Shown here: in pieces, positions 26,776 through 36,014 of the stretch
How the letters are laid out: each line of letters opens with the position of its first letter
How positions within the stretch are numbered: the first letter of the stretch is position 1
Origin: [Clostridium] innocuum
GTDB taxonomy: Bacteria > Bacillota_I > Bacilli_A > Erysipelotrichales > Erysipelotrichaceae
Direction: 5' to 3'
Length of the DNA stretch: 64,000 nucleotides
Assembly: GCA_012317185.1 (NCBI GenBank)
Contig: CP048838.1
Location: 3,038,001 to 3,102,000, forward strand
The notes under the pieces: model-generated
Database searches by the model: none
Told to the model about the DNA's origin: nothing
What the model saw: the letters and a program-made list of their open reading frames with translations, nothing else
Program-made: the position numbers and the translations under genes

Positions 26776-27615
26776 TTAATAGCAATCATGTTTTTCATCA
26801 CGATTTAATGCATTGATACGCTCCATTTCTGATTTTGATAGCTCAAAATGGTAAATTTCTGTGTTTTCTTTAATATGATCAGGATTACTAGAACCAGGTA
26901 TAACAACGACACTTTTTTGAAGATTCCACCTTAAAATAATTTGTGCGGATGTAACTTTATGATTTTCTGCAATTTCATTGATGACTTCATCATCTAAAAG
27001 CTCTTTTATGTGGCCCCTGCCACCAAATGGATACCATCCCTCTACAACAATATCTTTTTCCTGTATAAAAGGTATGACTTCATTCTCTTGATAATAAGGA
27101 TGTATTTCATTTTGTACTACAGCAGGCGTAATAGACACTTGTGGTAAAAATGTTTCTAATTCTTCAACATACCAGTTTGATAAACCAATAGATCGTATTT
27201 TACCCATTTCCACATAGCTCTCCATGGCTTTATATGCCTTTACATCGTCAACTCCCGGATGATGCAAAAGTAACAAATCGATATAATCAACATCCAGTTT
27301 GCCCAAGGCTTCTTCAATAGCTGCCTCTGGATCACTGAACTGATCCGGATAGAGTTTCGTTGTTATAAAAAGATTTTCTCTTGGAACACCTGAGGCTTTT
27401 ATTGCTTTTCCTATTGCTTCTTCATTGTCATATGCATGTGCTGTATCAATCAGTCTAACTCCAGACGCAAGTGCACTTGATACAGATTGAACACATATTT
27501 CATCTTTCAAACTATAGGTTCCCAGTCCATTCAAAGGCATTTCATAACCACTATTTAATGTAACTGTCTTTTCATCGATATCAAAAATAGCATCAGTTTC
27601 ATTTATGCTATTCAT
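26776..27615 (-). CDS. Aldo/keto reductase
   Basis: A 279-residue AKR with the catalytic tetrad in place: Asp and Tyr in DTAHAYDNEEAIGKAI, Lys in ITTKLYPDQF, and His in LLLHHPGVDDV. The NADPH-binding end is VVIPGSSNPDHIKEN. It reduces aldehydes or ketones (possibly 2,5-diketo-gluconate-like or methylglyoxal); substrate unknown. The first 12 residues extend beyond the usual family start (LNSGYEMPLNGLGTYSL). Six bases separate it from the upstream phosphodiesterase gene. Confidence 0.9.
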   Translation of the reverse strand: MNSINETDAIFDIDEKTVTLNSGYEMPLNGLGTYSLKDEICVQSVSSALASGVRLIDTAHAYDNEEAIGKAIKASGVPRENLFITTKLYPDQFSDPEAAIEEALGKLDVDYIDLLLLHHPGVDDVKAYKAMESYVEMGKIRSIGLSNWYVEELETFLPQVSITPAVVQNEIHPYYQENEVIPFIQEKDIVVEGWYPFGGRGHIKELLDDEVINEIAENHKVTSAQIILRWNLQKSVVVIPGSSNPDHIKENTEIYHFELSKSEMERINALNRDEKHDCY

Positions 27616-27621
27616 TGTGTT

Positions 27622-28566
27622 TTATTTAGATTCTGTTAATATATTCATTACATCTTTATTTACTGCGAACCATGTATTTACTTCTTCACTACTTTGACCA
27701 CCATGATCACTGCCACTACCTCCATGATCTGTCGTAATAATAATCAACCAATCTTCTTCTTGATAACTATCACGCTCATAGATTGCTTGTAAAAGTTTAT
27801 AACCTTCTCTATCCACTTGCTGCGATGCGCCTACATATTCATCCACATCATTTCCATAACCAATGGAATGTCCTGCATGATCACTATACTCCAAAGTCGC
27901 AAAGATGACGTCATAGGAAGAATCGGATGTATCCTGCAACGCTTTTTGCAACGTTTCTAATGTTTCCGCATCACTGTCCATTTGCTGATAGACCGCTTTT
28001 CCCTCAGCATTCATAATATCTTCTTGGTAAGTAACATCGAAATGAGGTGCCCAGGAAGCAATAAAAGTAGATGGATATCCCGCTGATACTGCATCATTCA
28101 AAAAAGTGGCTGTACCTGCATCCTTTAGACCAGTATTATCTTGAACACCTAATTGATATGCCCATTTGCCGCTCAGTATTGATAACCAACCTGGAGCAGT
28201 ACTTGTATCTTGGTTTCCATTAGCACCTGCATAACTATGAAATAGTCCGCCTTCCTTAGCTATCCTTTTTACGGCACTCTGTTCCATACCAAATATATTT
28301 TCTAACGCATCTTCACGATAACCATCATAGCCCAATACCAGAACTTTTTTTTGCTTACCTTCATTCTTGTCTATAAGAAAATCTGCAACGATGTCATGAA
28401 TAGCAGTCTGAGGATATCGATCAGTTGATTTATATTTTATTTCTGACAGATCAACTGTGGAATCAGTAAGCACATCATAGCAATTACAGTGTGCATTCAC
28501 CTCTAAAAATGATGTAGGAAGTATCATTGCTATAACAGCAAGAATAACTTTTGCACTTCTTATCAT
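27622..28566 (-). CDS. Secreted type I phosphodiesterase/alkaline-phosphatase-superfamily enzyme
   Basis: A 314-residue protein with a signal peptide (residues about 1-25, cut after VNA). The catalytic core has VLGYDGYREDAL (metal Asp), the nucleophile region QDTSTAPGWLSIL, EYSDHAGHSIGYG and ITTDHGGSGSDHGG, the conserved His and Asp metal ligands. It belongs with nucleotide pyrophosphatases and phosphonoacetate hydrolases, which act on phosphodiesters outside the cell; substrate not known. It is in the same tight operon as MalY-type and AKR genes. Confidence 0.82.
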   Translation of the reverse strand: MIRSAKVILAVIAMILPTSFLEVNAHCNCYDVLTDSTVDLSEIKYKSTDRYPQTAIHDIVADFLIDKNEGKQKKVLVLGYDGYREDALENIFGMEQSAVKRIAKEGGLFHSYAGANGNQDTSTAPGWLSILSGKWAYQLGVQDNTGLKDAGTATFLNDAVSAGYPSTFIASWAPHFDVTYQEDIMNAEGKAVYQQMDSDAETLETLQKALQDTSDSSYDVIFATLEYSDHAGHSIGYGNDVDEYVGASQQVDREGYKLLQAIYERDSYQEEDWLIIITTDHGGSGSDHGGQSSEEVNTWFAVNKDVMNILTESK

Positions 28567-28602
28567 TTTTCCACGTCCTTTCTTCGTTGCGTAATTCGTA
28601 TT

Positions 28603-29784
28603 TTAGCATAGTCTTATATATTCTTCCGTAAATTCTTCGATACCTTCTTTCAGTCTTTTAAGGCCATCCATCATCCGTTCCTGTGGACATGCCACATTAA
28701 TTCGTATAAAATCCTCACCATTTTTCCCGAAACCGGCACCATCTGAAATTAGCAATTTCTTCTTTTCTCGAAGATACTTACAAAACATATCCACAAATGG
28801 ATGTATCGTGTGACAGTCAATCCATAAAAGGTAGGTTGCTTCAGACCCGACTAACTGTATTTGTGGTAAGTTTTCTTTGATGAATTGCTTTGCTGCTTTT
28901 TTATTTTCGCTGATATAAGTTCTCAATTCATCTAACCATGAGGCACCATCAAGAAAGGCCGCAATCGTTGCCTCACAGGAAAATACATTTGGTTCTGCAA
29001 CCTCGTCATTGTTTAGCCCTCGCCAAACCTTATGGCGAATTACAGAATTAGGAACTACAACACATGCAGACTGTAATCCCGCTAAGTTGAAAGCCTTACT
29101 GGCAGAAATACAGGTAATACTGTTTTGCTTACACTGTTCATTCACTGATGCAAAGGGAGTATAATTGTATCCTGGCTCGGTTAAATCACAATGTATCTCA
29201 TCACTTACAACAAGTACATGATGTTCATAGCATAGTGCTCCAATTCTAGTCAATTCTTCTCTGCCCCATATTTTCCCAATCGGATTGTGAGGGTTGCATA
29301 AAATCATCATCGTTGTCTGTGGATCCTGAAGTTTTCGTTCTAAATCCGTAAAACTTATGTGATAGGTACCATCTTCATATACAATATCTGATGAGATGAC
29401 TTCCCTTCCATTGTTTAATATTGAATTGTAGAAGATATTATATACCGGCGATTGAACCAATATCTTCTCTGCAGGTGATGTCATCCTTCTAACGATGGAT
29501 GATATTGCAGGAATTACACCACTGCTGAACATCATCCAATCTTTATCTATTTCAAACTGATGTCGTTGTTTCCACCATTGCTGATAACTCGTGAAATAAG
29601 CTTCAGGAAGTTCACTATATCCATAGATACCCAAAGTTGCTTTCTTTTGAATAGCTTGCTGAACGCATGGAGCGGTTTGAAAATCCATATCCGCAACCCA
29701 CATCGCGATTTCATCTTCTTTTACATTCCATTTCATGGAATTGGTGTTTCTTCTGTCAATTAACGCATCGAAGTTAAATTTCAT
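28603..29784 (-). CDS. PLP-dependent aminotransferase, MalY/PatB-type cystathionine beta-lyase
   Basis: A 393-residue fold-type I PLP enzyme. Visible: DRRNTNSMKW at the start (MalY/PatB family), NPHNPIGKIWGREEL with the PLP-contact Asn, VSDEIHCDL (PLP Asp), SASKAFNLAGLQSA with the Schiff-base Lys, and FIRINVACP with the carboxylate-binding Arg. It likely cleaves C-S bonds of cystathionine or cysteine conjugates, giving thiol, ammonia and pyruvate. Its ATG overlaps the DUF3737 stop (ATGA). A serine acetyltransferase gene further upstream (35466) adds to a sulfur theme. Confidence 0.9.
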   Translation of the reverse strand: MKFNFDALIDRRNTNSMKWNVKEDEIAMWVADMDFQTAPCVQQAIQKKATLGIYGYSELPEAYFTSYQQWWKQRHQFEIDKDWMMFSSGVIPAISSIVRRMTSPAEKILVQSPVYNIFYNSILNNGREVISSDIVYEDGTYHISFTDLERKLQDPQTTMMILCNPHNPIGKIWGREELTRIGALCYEHHVLVVSDEIHCDLTEPGYNYTPFASVNEQCKQNSITCISASKAFNLAGLQSACVVVPNSVIRHKVWRGLNNDEVAEPNVFSCEATIAAFLDGASWLDELRTYISENKKAAKQFIKENLPQIQLVGSEATYLLWIDCHTIHPFVDMFCKYLREKKKLLISDGAGFGKNGEDFIRINVACPQERMMDGLKRLKEGIEEFTEEYIRLC

Positions 29785-30613
29785 GCAAGCACTTCCCTTG
29801 TTTCAATTTTTGTTTTTGCCGGATCAACATATGCTTCCTCAAAAATAATTTCTTTGATTTCTTCTGCACGAATCATTCCTTCATAAGGATTTGTGATACT
29901 GTCAATCGTTGATACAATGTCTGCTTTGACGGTTGAATATTCAAAAGCCAGTGTTGTGTTCAATAGTTTACAGTTTTCAAGTTCAACATTATCCATATAA
30001 CACATGCCCTGTAAGCTATCAATCGTACAATTGACAAAGCGTACATTTTTAGAATTCCAACCAAGATATTCACCAATGATCAAAGAATCATAAACTGTAA
30101 CATTTTCGCAATTCCAAAATGCATCCTTTGATAAAAGTTTTGCATTATGAACTTCGATATTCTTCGCACCATCAAAGGAATAGTTTCCAGAAAGGGTAAA
30201 GTCTCTGAGTTCATTGCAAAATAGTTTCCACATGCTGTTACATCCTTTAATTTGATATCTTTACAATTCCAAAATGTTTCTTCTGCATTTGGAAGCTGCA
30301 CATTTAACAAGGTAACACCCTCACATCTGCGGAATGTCTTTGGTGCCTGAATAAAACAATTCTTCATTGTAATATTTTTTGTATACCAGATTCCTGATCT
30401 CGCTGTTTCCATCAAGGTTGTGTGAATACAGTAGATATCTTGGCTGTACCATAATGGGTATTTCCACTTAAAAGTACTATTGTTTAATTTTATATTCCTA
30501 CTTTCCTTCAATGGAGATTCTCCATCTGCAAATGTACAATCTTGTACATCCTTATCTAGTGCATGAAATAATGCTCTTTCACCTGTTAAATACATTTGTT
30601 TGATCTGTTCCAA
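29781..30613 (-). pseudogene. DUF3737 family protein, split by one frameshift
   Basis: A right-handed beta-helix-like protein of repeated short strands (NNSTFKWKYPLWYSQ, TKNITMKNCFIQAPK, CEGVTLLNVQLPNAEETFWN). The frame from ATG 30613 goes off at GNYFAMNSE near 30205 and stops at 30080. A second frame continues the same family from LRDFTLSGNYSFDGAKNIEV to 29781. Together they make the expected length of about 275 residues. The site of the shift lies beside the near-repeat AACTCAGAGAC, so a short deletion or sequencing error is equally likely. Such proteins often sit beside MalY and AKR genes; function unknown. Confidence 0.75.
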
Positions 30614-30822
30614 TTTGAACTCCTCCTATTTGTTATTTTACTTCTTCGTTATATGTGTTGAAATTTCGTATTTCTCGACAATCAACTTATCTTTTTTTAT
30701 AGCCCTTGTACAAAATTCCAGATTGTCTATCTTTTTATTTTAACTTATAACTAACACATCACTATAATGCAAAATTACATGACATCTTATCTTTTTAAAA
30801 TCAAAGATATCGATACATGTTT

Positions 30823-31974
30823 CTATGAAATCTGACGATATTTCACAATTCTCAATAAAATCAATAAAAAACTCAGTACCAGCAACAACATACCTCCAAA
30901 AATTGCATAATTGATTCCCACAGATGTGATGAACAATCCACACATTGTTGTTCCTATCGTTGTTCCTAAATTTGTTGCAGCTAAGAATAATCCATTGCCA
31001 AATTCAGGAGAATCAAAGGTTACACTCGTTATCCAATACTGATTGATATTTCCAGCTGCTCCTGCAAGCACACCCCATATGAATGTAAGAATTACCATCG
31101 GTATCGTAAGCTCTCCCATGAAAAACAGTACGATATAGACAATTCCGAGGAGAATGGGAAAGTGTCGTACAAAGCGCAAAGGTCTTCTGCTTAATTCTTT
31201 ACCACCAATCATATTACCTGCAATATTGGCAAGACCGTGTACCAGCAATACGATACTAATGGTATTTTCTGACATCTTAGTTACTGTTCCTAATATTTCT
31301 GCAAGGTAACTATAGACACCAAATATAGAACCATTTAGAAATACAACGCCGAGAATTGAAATCCAGGTAATCGGAAATTTCAAGCATTTCAATTGCTCAC
31401 CATATGTCAAACGCTCTGAAACAGACTGGGTTGGAATGAATAGGAAAGTTGTTACCAAAGCAATTGCATTAACGATTGCAAAGAAGAGCATTCCTACCTT
31501 CAATGATGTTGAATTTGCGATAAAGCTAACGATAGGTACTCCAAGTACCATTCCTGCTGATACACCCATCAAAACTTTCGATACTGCTTTTGGTGCTTCT
31601 TTTTCCTTCACAGATGATCCAGCAACTGTAAGTGCTAATGATACATAGATTGGATGAAAAAACGCAGGTAATACACGAGCGACTAAAGCAACCATAAAAT
31701 TAGGCGCGAATGCTGCAATTATATTACAAATTGTAAACATACCTAACACCGTGATCATTGCTTTTTTTCGATTCATTCTTGAGAATAGTAGTGGCATGGT
31801 TGGTCCGGCGAATGCTACAACTAGTGCAAATAAGCTTACCAATAATCCAGCATCAGTAATGGTAATACCATAATGGGTTGATATTAGGGGCAAGATGCCA
31901 ATGATTCCCATCTCTGTATTGATAATGCTAAAAACGCCTAGTGTTAAAATAAATATAATCAATTTATTTTTCAT
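30823..31974 (-). CDS. MFS transporter (drug/sugar efflux, DHA1-like)
   Basis: A 383-residue membrane protein with 12 predicted segments. MFS landmarks: INTEMGIIGILPLIS in TM1, FSRMNRKKAM in the loop between TM2 and TM3 (motif A), and ALVARVLPAFFHPIYVSLALTVAG (TM4, motif B-like). It resembles AraJ/YdhP-type exporters. It is downstream of the flavodoxin and DUF6506 genes (19-bp gap to the latter), so it may export a product of those enzymes. About 210 bp without coding signal follow before the DUF3737 gene. Confidence 0.9.
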   Translation of the reverse strand: MKNKLIIFILTLGVFSIINTEMGIIGILPLISTHYGITITDAGLLVSLFALVVAFAGPTMPLLFSRMNRKKAMITVLGMFTICNIIAAFAPNFMVALVARVLPAFFHPIYVSLALTVAGSSVKEKEAPKAVSKVLMGVSAGMVLGVPIVSFIANSTSLKVGMLFFAIVNAIALVTTFLFIPTQSVSERLTYGEQLKCLKFPITWISILGVVFLNGSIFGVYSYLAEILGTVTKMSENTISIVLLVHGLANIAGNMIGGKELSRRPLRFVRHFPILLGIVYIVLFFMGELTIPMVILTFIWGVLAGAAGNINQYWITSVTFDSPEFGNGLFLAATNLGTTIGTTMCGLFITSVGINYAIFGGMLLLVLSFLLILLRIVKYRQIS

Positions 31975-31993
31975 AATATCTTTCCCTTTCCTG

Positions 31994-32302
31994 TTAACTT
32001 TCCCAAAATATTTGAAGACTTCTTTCCTGCTCTTTAGGATATTTTACATAACCTACAGGAATCATTTCACCAGTTGCATGATGCATGAGTTTTGCAAGTT
32101 CTTCTCCAAATGCGCCACATACCTCAATAGCTCCAAAGCCTTCCTTTGTCAGCTTCTTTGCTAATTCAATTGCTTGATCCGCTGAACAAACTGTGAATAT
32201 ATGATGCTCAATACCTGGAATATTTAATTGAGTATCTTGTGATGTGAAATCTTCGTTCATCAACATCATTGCATATTTTTTTACTGATCCATTCTTATAC
32301 AT
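31994..32302 (-). CDS. DUF6506 family protein
   Basis: About 102 residues, starting MYKNGSVKKYAMMLMNEDF, with HHIFTVCSADQAIELAKKL and GFGAIEVCGAFGEEL. Small alpha/beta protein of unknown function that is frequent beside flavodoxin-like reductases. The chosen ATG 32302 overlaps the end of the upstream flavodoxin gene, giving translational coupling; the ATG five codons earlier lacks a ribosome binding site. Confidence 0.65.
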   Translation of the reverse strand: MYKNGSVKKYAMMLMNEDFTSQDTQLNIPGIEHHIFTVCSADQAIELAKKLTKEGFGAIEVCGAFGEELAKLMHHATGEMIPVGYVKYPKEQERSLQIFWES

Positions 32303-32843
32303 GACTACCCATCTCATATGCCGCCTGTAAGGTTTCTGGATGTGTTAGAATAGCATTCATGGCATCAGATGCCGTCCCATATACAACTCCTTTTAATCTT
32401 GCTTCTTCAAAACAGTCGATCCATCCCTGCAATCCTTTAATTGCACCATCCATCGCACTTTTTTCACCATCCGCAGCACTCGTTAACAAATAGATATCGC
32501 GGAATTTGTATGCGATTGGAAACAGCGGATTGCTTCGATCAAGTAATGTCTTCATTTGACCACTCATCTCATAGAAGTAGATAGGTGTTGCAAATGCAAT
32601 CACATCGGCTTCTGCCATTTTCTTTATAATTGCATCGGCGTCATCCTGAAATACACAATGCCCTTGTGTACTGTTCTGACATGCTAGACACCCTTTACAA
32701 AAATGGATTGCTTTATCATACAACGTAATTTTTCCAACAGTATGACCAGCATCTTCTGCGCCCTTTATAAATTCATCTGCAAGTTGATCAGAGTTACCTT
32801 TTTGCCGCATACTTGTAGATATAACTAATACTTTTTTATTCAT
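32295..32843 (-). CDS. Flavodoxin-like NAD(P)H-dependent oxidoreductase with cysteine motif
   Basis: A 182-residue protein with FMN loop ISTSMRQKGNSDQLADEF, cysteines in FCKGCLACQNSTQGHC, and FATPIYFYEMSGQMKTLLDR. It belongs to the iron-sulfur-flavoprotein-like branch of the FMN reductases. The ATG has GGAGGAAC upstream. It heads the operon flavodoxin-DUF6506-MFS, behind a promoter whose upstream boxes are shared with the amidase, PTS and hydrolase operons. Confidence 0.88.
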   Translation of the reverse strand: MNKKVLVISTSMRQKGNSDQLADEFIKGAEDAGHTVGKITLYDKAIHFCKGCLACQNSTQGHCVFQDDADAIIKKMAEADVIAFATPIYFYEMSGQMKTLLDRSNPLFPIAYKFRDIYLLTSAADGEKSAMDGAIKGLQGWIDCFEEARLKGVVYGTASDAMNAILTHPETLQAAYEMGSHV

Positions 32844-32873
32844 AATGTTCCTCCTTGTTTTCTTTACACTTAT

Positions 32874-32940
32874 AGTATAATGCCTTCTTTCATAAATGTT
32901 AAATACCTATATCAAATATATTGGCATAACCAAAAAGCAT
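32874..32940 (-). promoter_or_regulatory. Promoter with LysR-regulon-type boxes (flavodoxin operon)
   Basis: On the minus strand: -35 TTAACA (32902-32897), 17 bp, -10 TATACT (32879-32874). Immediately upstream of the -35 is TATTTGATAT-N2-GTATTT, and 28 bp from it the second box ATGCTT (32940-32935). The same two boxes at the same spacing occur at 42.26-42.30 and 48.48-48.52 kb. Confidence 0.65.
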
Positions 32941-33037
32941 ATGTAATTCATTTGTTCAATAGGAGAAGAGACAATGCTATAAAAAGGCATCCAATGAAGA
33001 ATACCTGTGCTACTGATATAGTTCTTTTCAATCTCTA

Positions 33038-33847
33038 CTAAAAACTTAAAGTCCATGAAAACAATGTTTCATTCTTATCTAATTTTCTTATTTCTTGCAT
33101 TTCTATATCCGATAATTGAAAATCAAAAATGCTTATATTTTCTATTAGCCTCTCCCCTCTTTTAGATTTCGGTATTACAGAAATACCTCTTTGCGTTAAA
33201 AATCGAAGTGCTATCTGCGATGCTGTCTTATGATACTTATAAGCAATCTCCTGTAGTTGTGGATGATGCATGATATCCGCTTTCCCTTGAGCCAGTGGAG
33301 ACCAAGCCTGCATAGCAGTTCCTTGAGAGTTTAAATAGTTTTGTAGATCCCATTTTTGATAATATAGGTGCGTTTCTACTTGATTTACAGATGGAACAAT
33401 TGAGCATTGTTTTATCAACGCTTCAAACCATTCTTGATCATAATTAGAAACCCCAATCGCATGAACTTTTCCTTCTCGATATGCTTCTTCCAATGCTTTA
33501 TACATGTCATTCCCCTCTGCATATGGCTCATGAAGCAATAACAAATCGATATAGTCTAGTCTTAAATTACACAAAGATTCATTGATTGCTTTTTTTGCTG
33601 CATCATAACTATTTGTTTTCCGATATAGCTTCGTAGTAACAAACAATTTTTCACGTTCTGTGTTACTTCGTTTGATTCCTTTGCCAACTTCTTTTTCATT
33701 TCCATACATCTGAGCAGTATCAATTAAACAATAGCCAAGTTCTATTGCAGTCGCTACTATATTTACACACTCTTGTCCGTTTAAATTCCATGTACCCAAT
33801 CCAAGCAGTGGCATCTCTATCCCATTATTCAATGTAATATACTCCAT
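33038..33847 (-). CDS. Aldo/keto reductase
   Basis: About 269 residues. AKR tetrad: Asp/Tyr in DTAQMYGNEKEVGKGI, Lys in VTTKLYRKTN and His in LLLHEPYAEG; cofactor end ISVIPKSKRGERLIENI. It is a paralogue of the AKR at 26776. I use the ATG 33847; the adjacent ATG 33850 is equally possible and both follow AAGGA. The gene appears to be alone between the flavodoxin operon and the MerR regulator, which may control it. Confidence 0.88.
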   Translation of the reverse strand: MEYITLNNGIEMPLLGLGTWNLNGQECVNIVATAIELGYCLIDTAQMYGNEKEVGKGIKRSNTEREKLFVTTKLYRKTNSYDAAKKAINESLCNLRLDYIDLLLLHEPYAEGNDMYKALEEAYREGKVHAIGVSNYDQEWFEALIKQCSIVPSVNQVETHLYYQKWDLQNYLNSQGTAMQAWSPLAQGKADIMHHPQLQEIAYKYHKTASQIALRFLTQRGISVIPKSKRGERLIENISIFDFQLSDIEMQEIRKLDKNETLFSWTLSF

Positions 33848-34093
33848 CATATATCCTTCTTTCATAATTGTTGTATTATAGAATTTTGAAAATGTATCGT
33901 TTCTGAATAATTGATCATCAATATGGTATCAATTATGCTATTTTGCTGTATACAAGCCAATCTATTTTCATTACAATAGTTATCTGTTGTAAAAAAATAT
34001 GAAGACCACCATATAACAGTATGAAATAACAACACAACCAAAAAAATGATACTACGTCTTTTCTCTTCATAACGCTTCTCCCTTACTTAACAG

Positions 34094-34444
34094 TCAATTC
34101 ATATCTGATTTCAATTCATGTAAAACACAGTCAATACAATCCATGACTTTTTTTGTCTTATGGACATTCTCTAGATTTTCATCACGATGTTTCCGTAAGA
34201 TTTTAATTCTTGCGGAACGAGTATCTTCATCAGATAGTTCCAAAAAAATATATTTTTTTATCGTCTTTACATCAAGTCCCAAAGAATGTAGACATATACA
34301 GGAATCTAACCTTTGCACTGCCTCATTTCCATAAACATCATCCTTTATATCTGCTTTTAAATCATCTAAAATTCCTTCCCTTATAAATTGATAGACGAGA
34401 GCTATTGGAATACCATACTGCTTACATAACTCCTCTAATTTCAT
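34094..34444 (-). CDS. MerR-family transcriptional regulator
   Basis: A 116-residue protein with a MerR winged helix-turn-helix at residues 1-65 (LEELCKQYGIPIALVYQFIREG, VQRLDSCICLHSLGLDVKTIKKYI) and a coiled-coil dimerisation helix, ending without a large effector domain. No metal-binding cysteine set typical of MerR or CueR; the C-terminal cysteines (DCIDCVLHEL) could sense redox. MerR proteins usually regulate neighbours with stretched promoters; the AKR at 33038 is the nearest candidate. Confidence 0.75.
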   Translation of the reverse strand: MKLEELCKQYGIPIALVYQFIREGILDDLKADIKDDVYGNEAVQRLDSCICLHSLGLDVKTIKKYIFLELSDEDTRSARIKILRKHRDENLENVHKTKKVMDCIDCVLHELKSDMN

Positions 34445-34504
34445 GTTGCTTATCCTCCATTTTATATTCTCAAAAATGATTACCTTCTGGGCAATCTTTA
34501 CATC

Positions 34505-34516
34505 ATAGGTACCTAT
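34505..34516. promoter_or_regulatory. Perfect palindrome upstream of the MerR gene
   Basis: ATAGGTACCTAT, 12 bp, about 60 bp before the MerR start; a possible autoregulatory operator. Confidence 0.35.
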
Positions 34517-34548
34517 AAATATCCCAATTATTTCTTTTTTGAAATTTT

Positions 34549-35163
34549 CTATAATGTCTTAATACAAACACAACAGCTAAATACGATCAAAATCAAGCCA
34601 AACAATACATTTAATCTATACAACCATTTCTCCGTCAATTTCTTTTTCATAAAATTAACAAGTACCACAAGCAATAACCACCAACATAAAGTTCCAAGAA
34701 ATACTCCAGTGACTAATTGTATTCCATCAATGAAACCAGGTGTACCGTTAATACCGAATACAGAGAATGCAAATAGAAAGGAAATGATTGCTGCTGGATT
34801 TGTAATTGCCACTGCAAAAGAAGAAAGAAACATTTTCAAATAATCTTTCACATCAGCTTTCTCAGTAGATAGCATCATTTCTTTTTTTGTGATCATTCTT
34901 ATCGCTATCAAGATCATCAAATATGCGCCAATCAGATGGATTGGCATTTGGTATGTCAAAAGAAAATCAGAAATCACAGTCAATCCAAAAGCTCCAACAC
35001 AAGCATATAAAACATCCGCTAAGGAAGATGCTGCTCCACTGATGAAACCAGCGACTACGCCATGATTGATCGTTCGTTGTATACTCATAGCTCCTACCGC
35101 ACCGATTGGCATACCAAAAACCAAGCCAATCAGCACTCCATTTACGAAATATTCAATAATCAT
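34549..35163 (-). CDS. LysE/RhtB-family amino-acid exporter
   Basis: About 204 residues with six hydrophobic segments. The N-terminal IGLVFGMPIGAVGAMSIQRTI, with its GxPxGP-like turn, and the middle AITNPAAIISFLFAF are LysE-family hallmarks. It likely exports an amino acid or derivative. Start ATG 35163 follows AAGGAGG, which itself overlaps the stop of the 73-residue gene upstream, so the pair is coupled. Confidence 0.85.
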   Translation of the reverse strand: MIIEYFVNGVLIGLVFGMPIGAVGAMSIQRTINHGVVAGFISGAASSLADVLYACVGAFGLTVISDFLLTYQMPIHLIGAYLMILIAIRMITKKEMMLSTEKADVKDYLKMFLSSFAVAITNPAAIISFLFAFSVFGINGTPGFIDGIQLVTGVFLGTLCWWLLLVVLVNFMKKKLTEKWLYRLNVLFGLILIVFSCCVCIKTL

Positions 35164-35174
35164 GAATTCCTCCT

Positions 35175-35396
35175 TCATTTCTTTTTTTCTATTTTATAGA
35201 TTAAATAATCAATATTATCAATAGATTTACAATCCTCATCTATTTCTCCTTGGAGTTCCTGTCGATATTTATCGAATGTCTGTATCATCCCCACTTTATT
35301 TTCTTTTTCATCTGTTTTCGTATACACATCAATAATATCTCTTCTACATCCACATTCTTCCATCTTTAAGATGTTTTTATCTGTTTTCTCAACCAT
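35175..35396 (-). CDS. Small hydrophilic protein of unknown function
   Basis: 73 residues, charged, with cysteines in ECGCRRD near residue 14 and a C-terminal helix (FDKYRQELQGEIDEDCKSIDNIDYLIYKIEKKK). No signal or membrane segment. Its stop carries the ribosome binding site of the LysE gene, so it is probably co-expressed with the exporter. No family recognised. Confidence 0.5.
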   Translation of the reverse strand: MVEKTDKNILKMEECGCRRDIIDVYTKTDEKENKVGMIQTFDKYRQELQGEIDEDCKSIDNIDYLIYKIEKKK

Positions 35397-35465
35397 ATGA
35401 CCACTTCCCTTTTTCTTATCAATTGTATCGATCTTAAATATAACCGTAAGACATGTTTCCTATGC

Positions 35466-35993
35466 TTATGTCACTGTATTGTTTCTTACAATTCTTCCAG
35501 GAATCCCTACCACAGTACAATTATCGGGTATATCTTCTAAAACAACTGAGCCTGCACCAATTTTACTATTCTCACCAATTGTTACTGCACCAAGAATTTG
35601 TGTACCAGCACCAACCATGACATTATCCTTTAAAGAAGGGTGACGTTTTCCTTTGTCCTTTCCTGTTCCTCCAAGTGTTACACCCTGATATAATGTAACA
35701 TTATCGCCAAGAACTGCTGTTTCTCCAATCACGATGCCATTTCCATGATCAATAAAACAGCCTTTTCCAATAACAGCGCCAGGATGTATCTCAATGCCTG
35801 TTTTCTTAGCTCCATGCTGTGATATCCATCTCGCCATAAAATATCTTTCTTTTAGATATAAACGATGTGCCAAGCGATAATGGAGTAATGCCTTGAAGCC
35901 AGGATATAATAATACCTCAATTGGAGAGCGAAACGCTGGATCTCGCCCTTCAATCACATGTATTTCTTCTTTCACGTATGAAATCAATCCCAT
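35466..35993 (-). CDS. cysE: Serine O-acetyltransferase
   Basis: A 175-residue left-handed beta-helix acetyltransferase, the short CysE form: an N-terminal helical part (VKEEIHVIEGRDPAFRSPIEVLLYPGFKALLHYRLAH), then hexapeptide repeats with GIEIHPGAVIGKGCFIDHGNGIVIGETAVLG (catalytic His region) and GTGKDKGKRHPSLKDNV. It makes O-acetylserine for cysteine synthesis. Start ATG 35993 follows CGGAGGTG. A CysK gene is not in the window. It is in line with the lipoprotein and ABC genes upstream. Confidence 0.93.
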   Translation of the reverse strand: MGLISYVKEEIHVIEGRDPAFRSPIEVLLYPGFKALLHYRLAHRLYLKERYFMARWISQHGAKKTGIEIHPGAVIGKGCFIDHGNGIVIGETAVLGDNVTLYQGVTLGGTGKDKGKRHPSLKDNVMVGAGTQILGAVTIGENSKIGAGSVVLEDIPDNCTVVGIPGRIVRNNTVT

Positions 35994-36014
35994 AAATACA
36001 CCTCCGTGAACAAC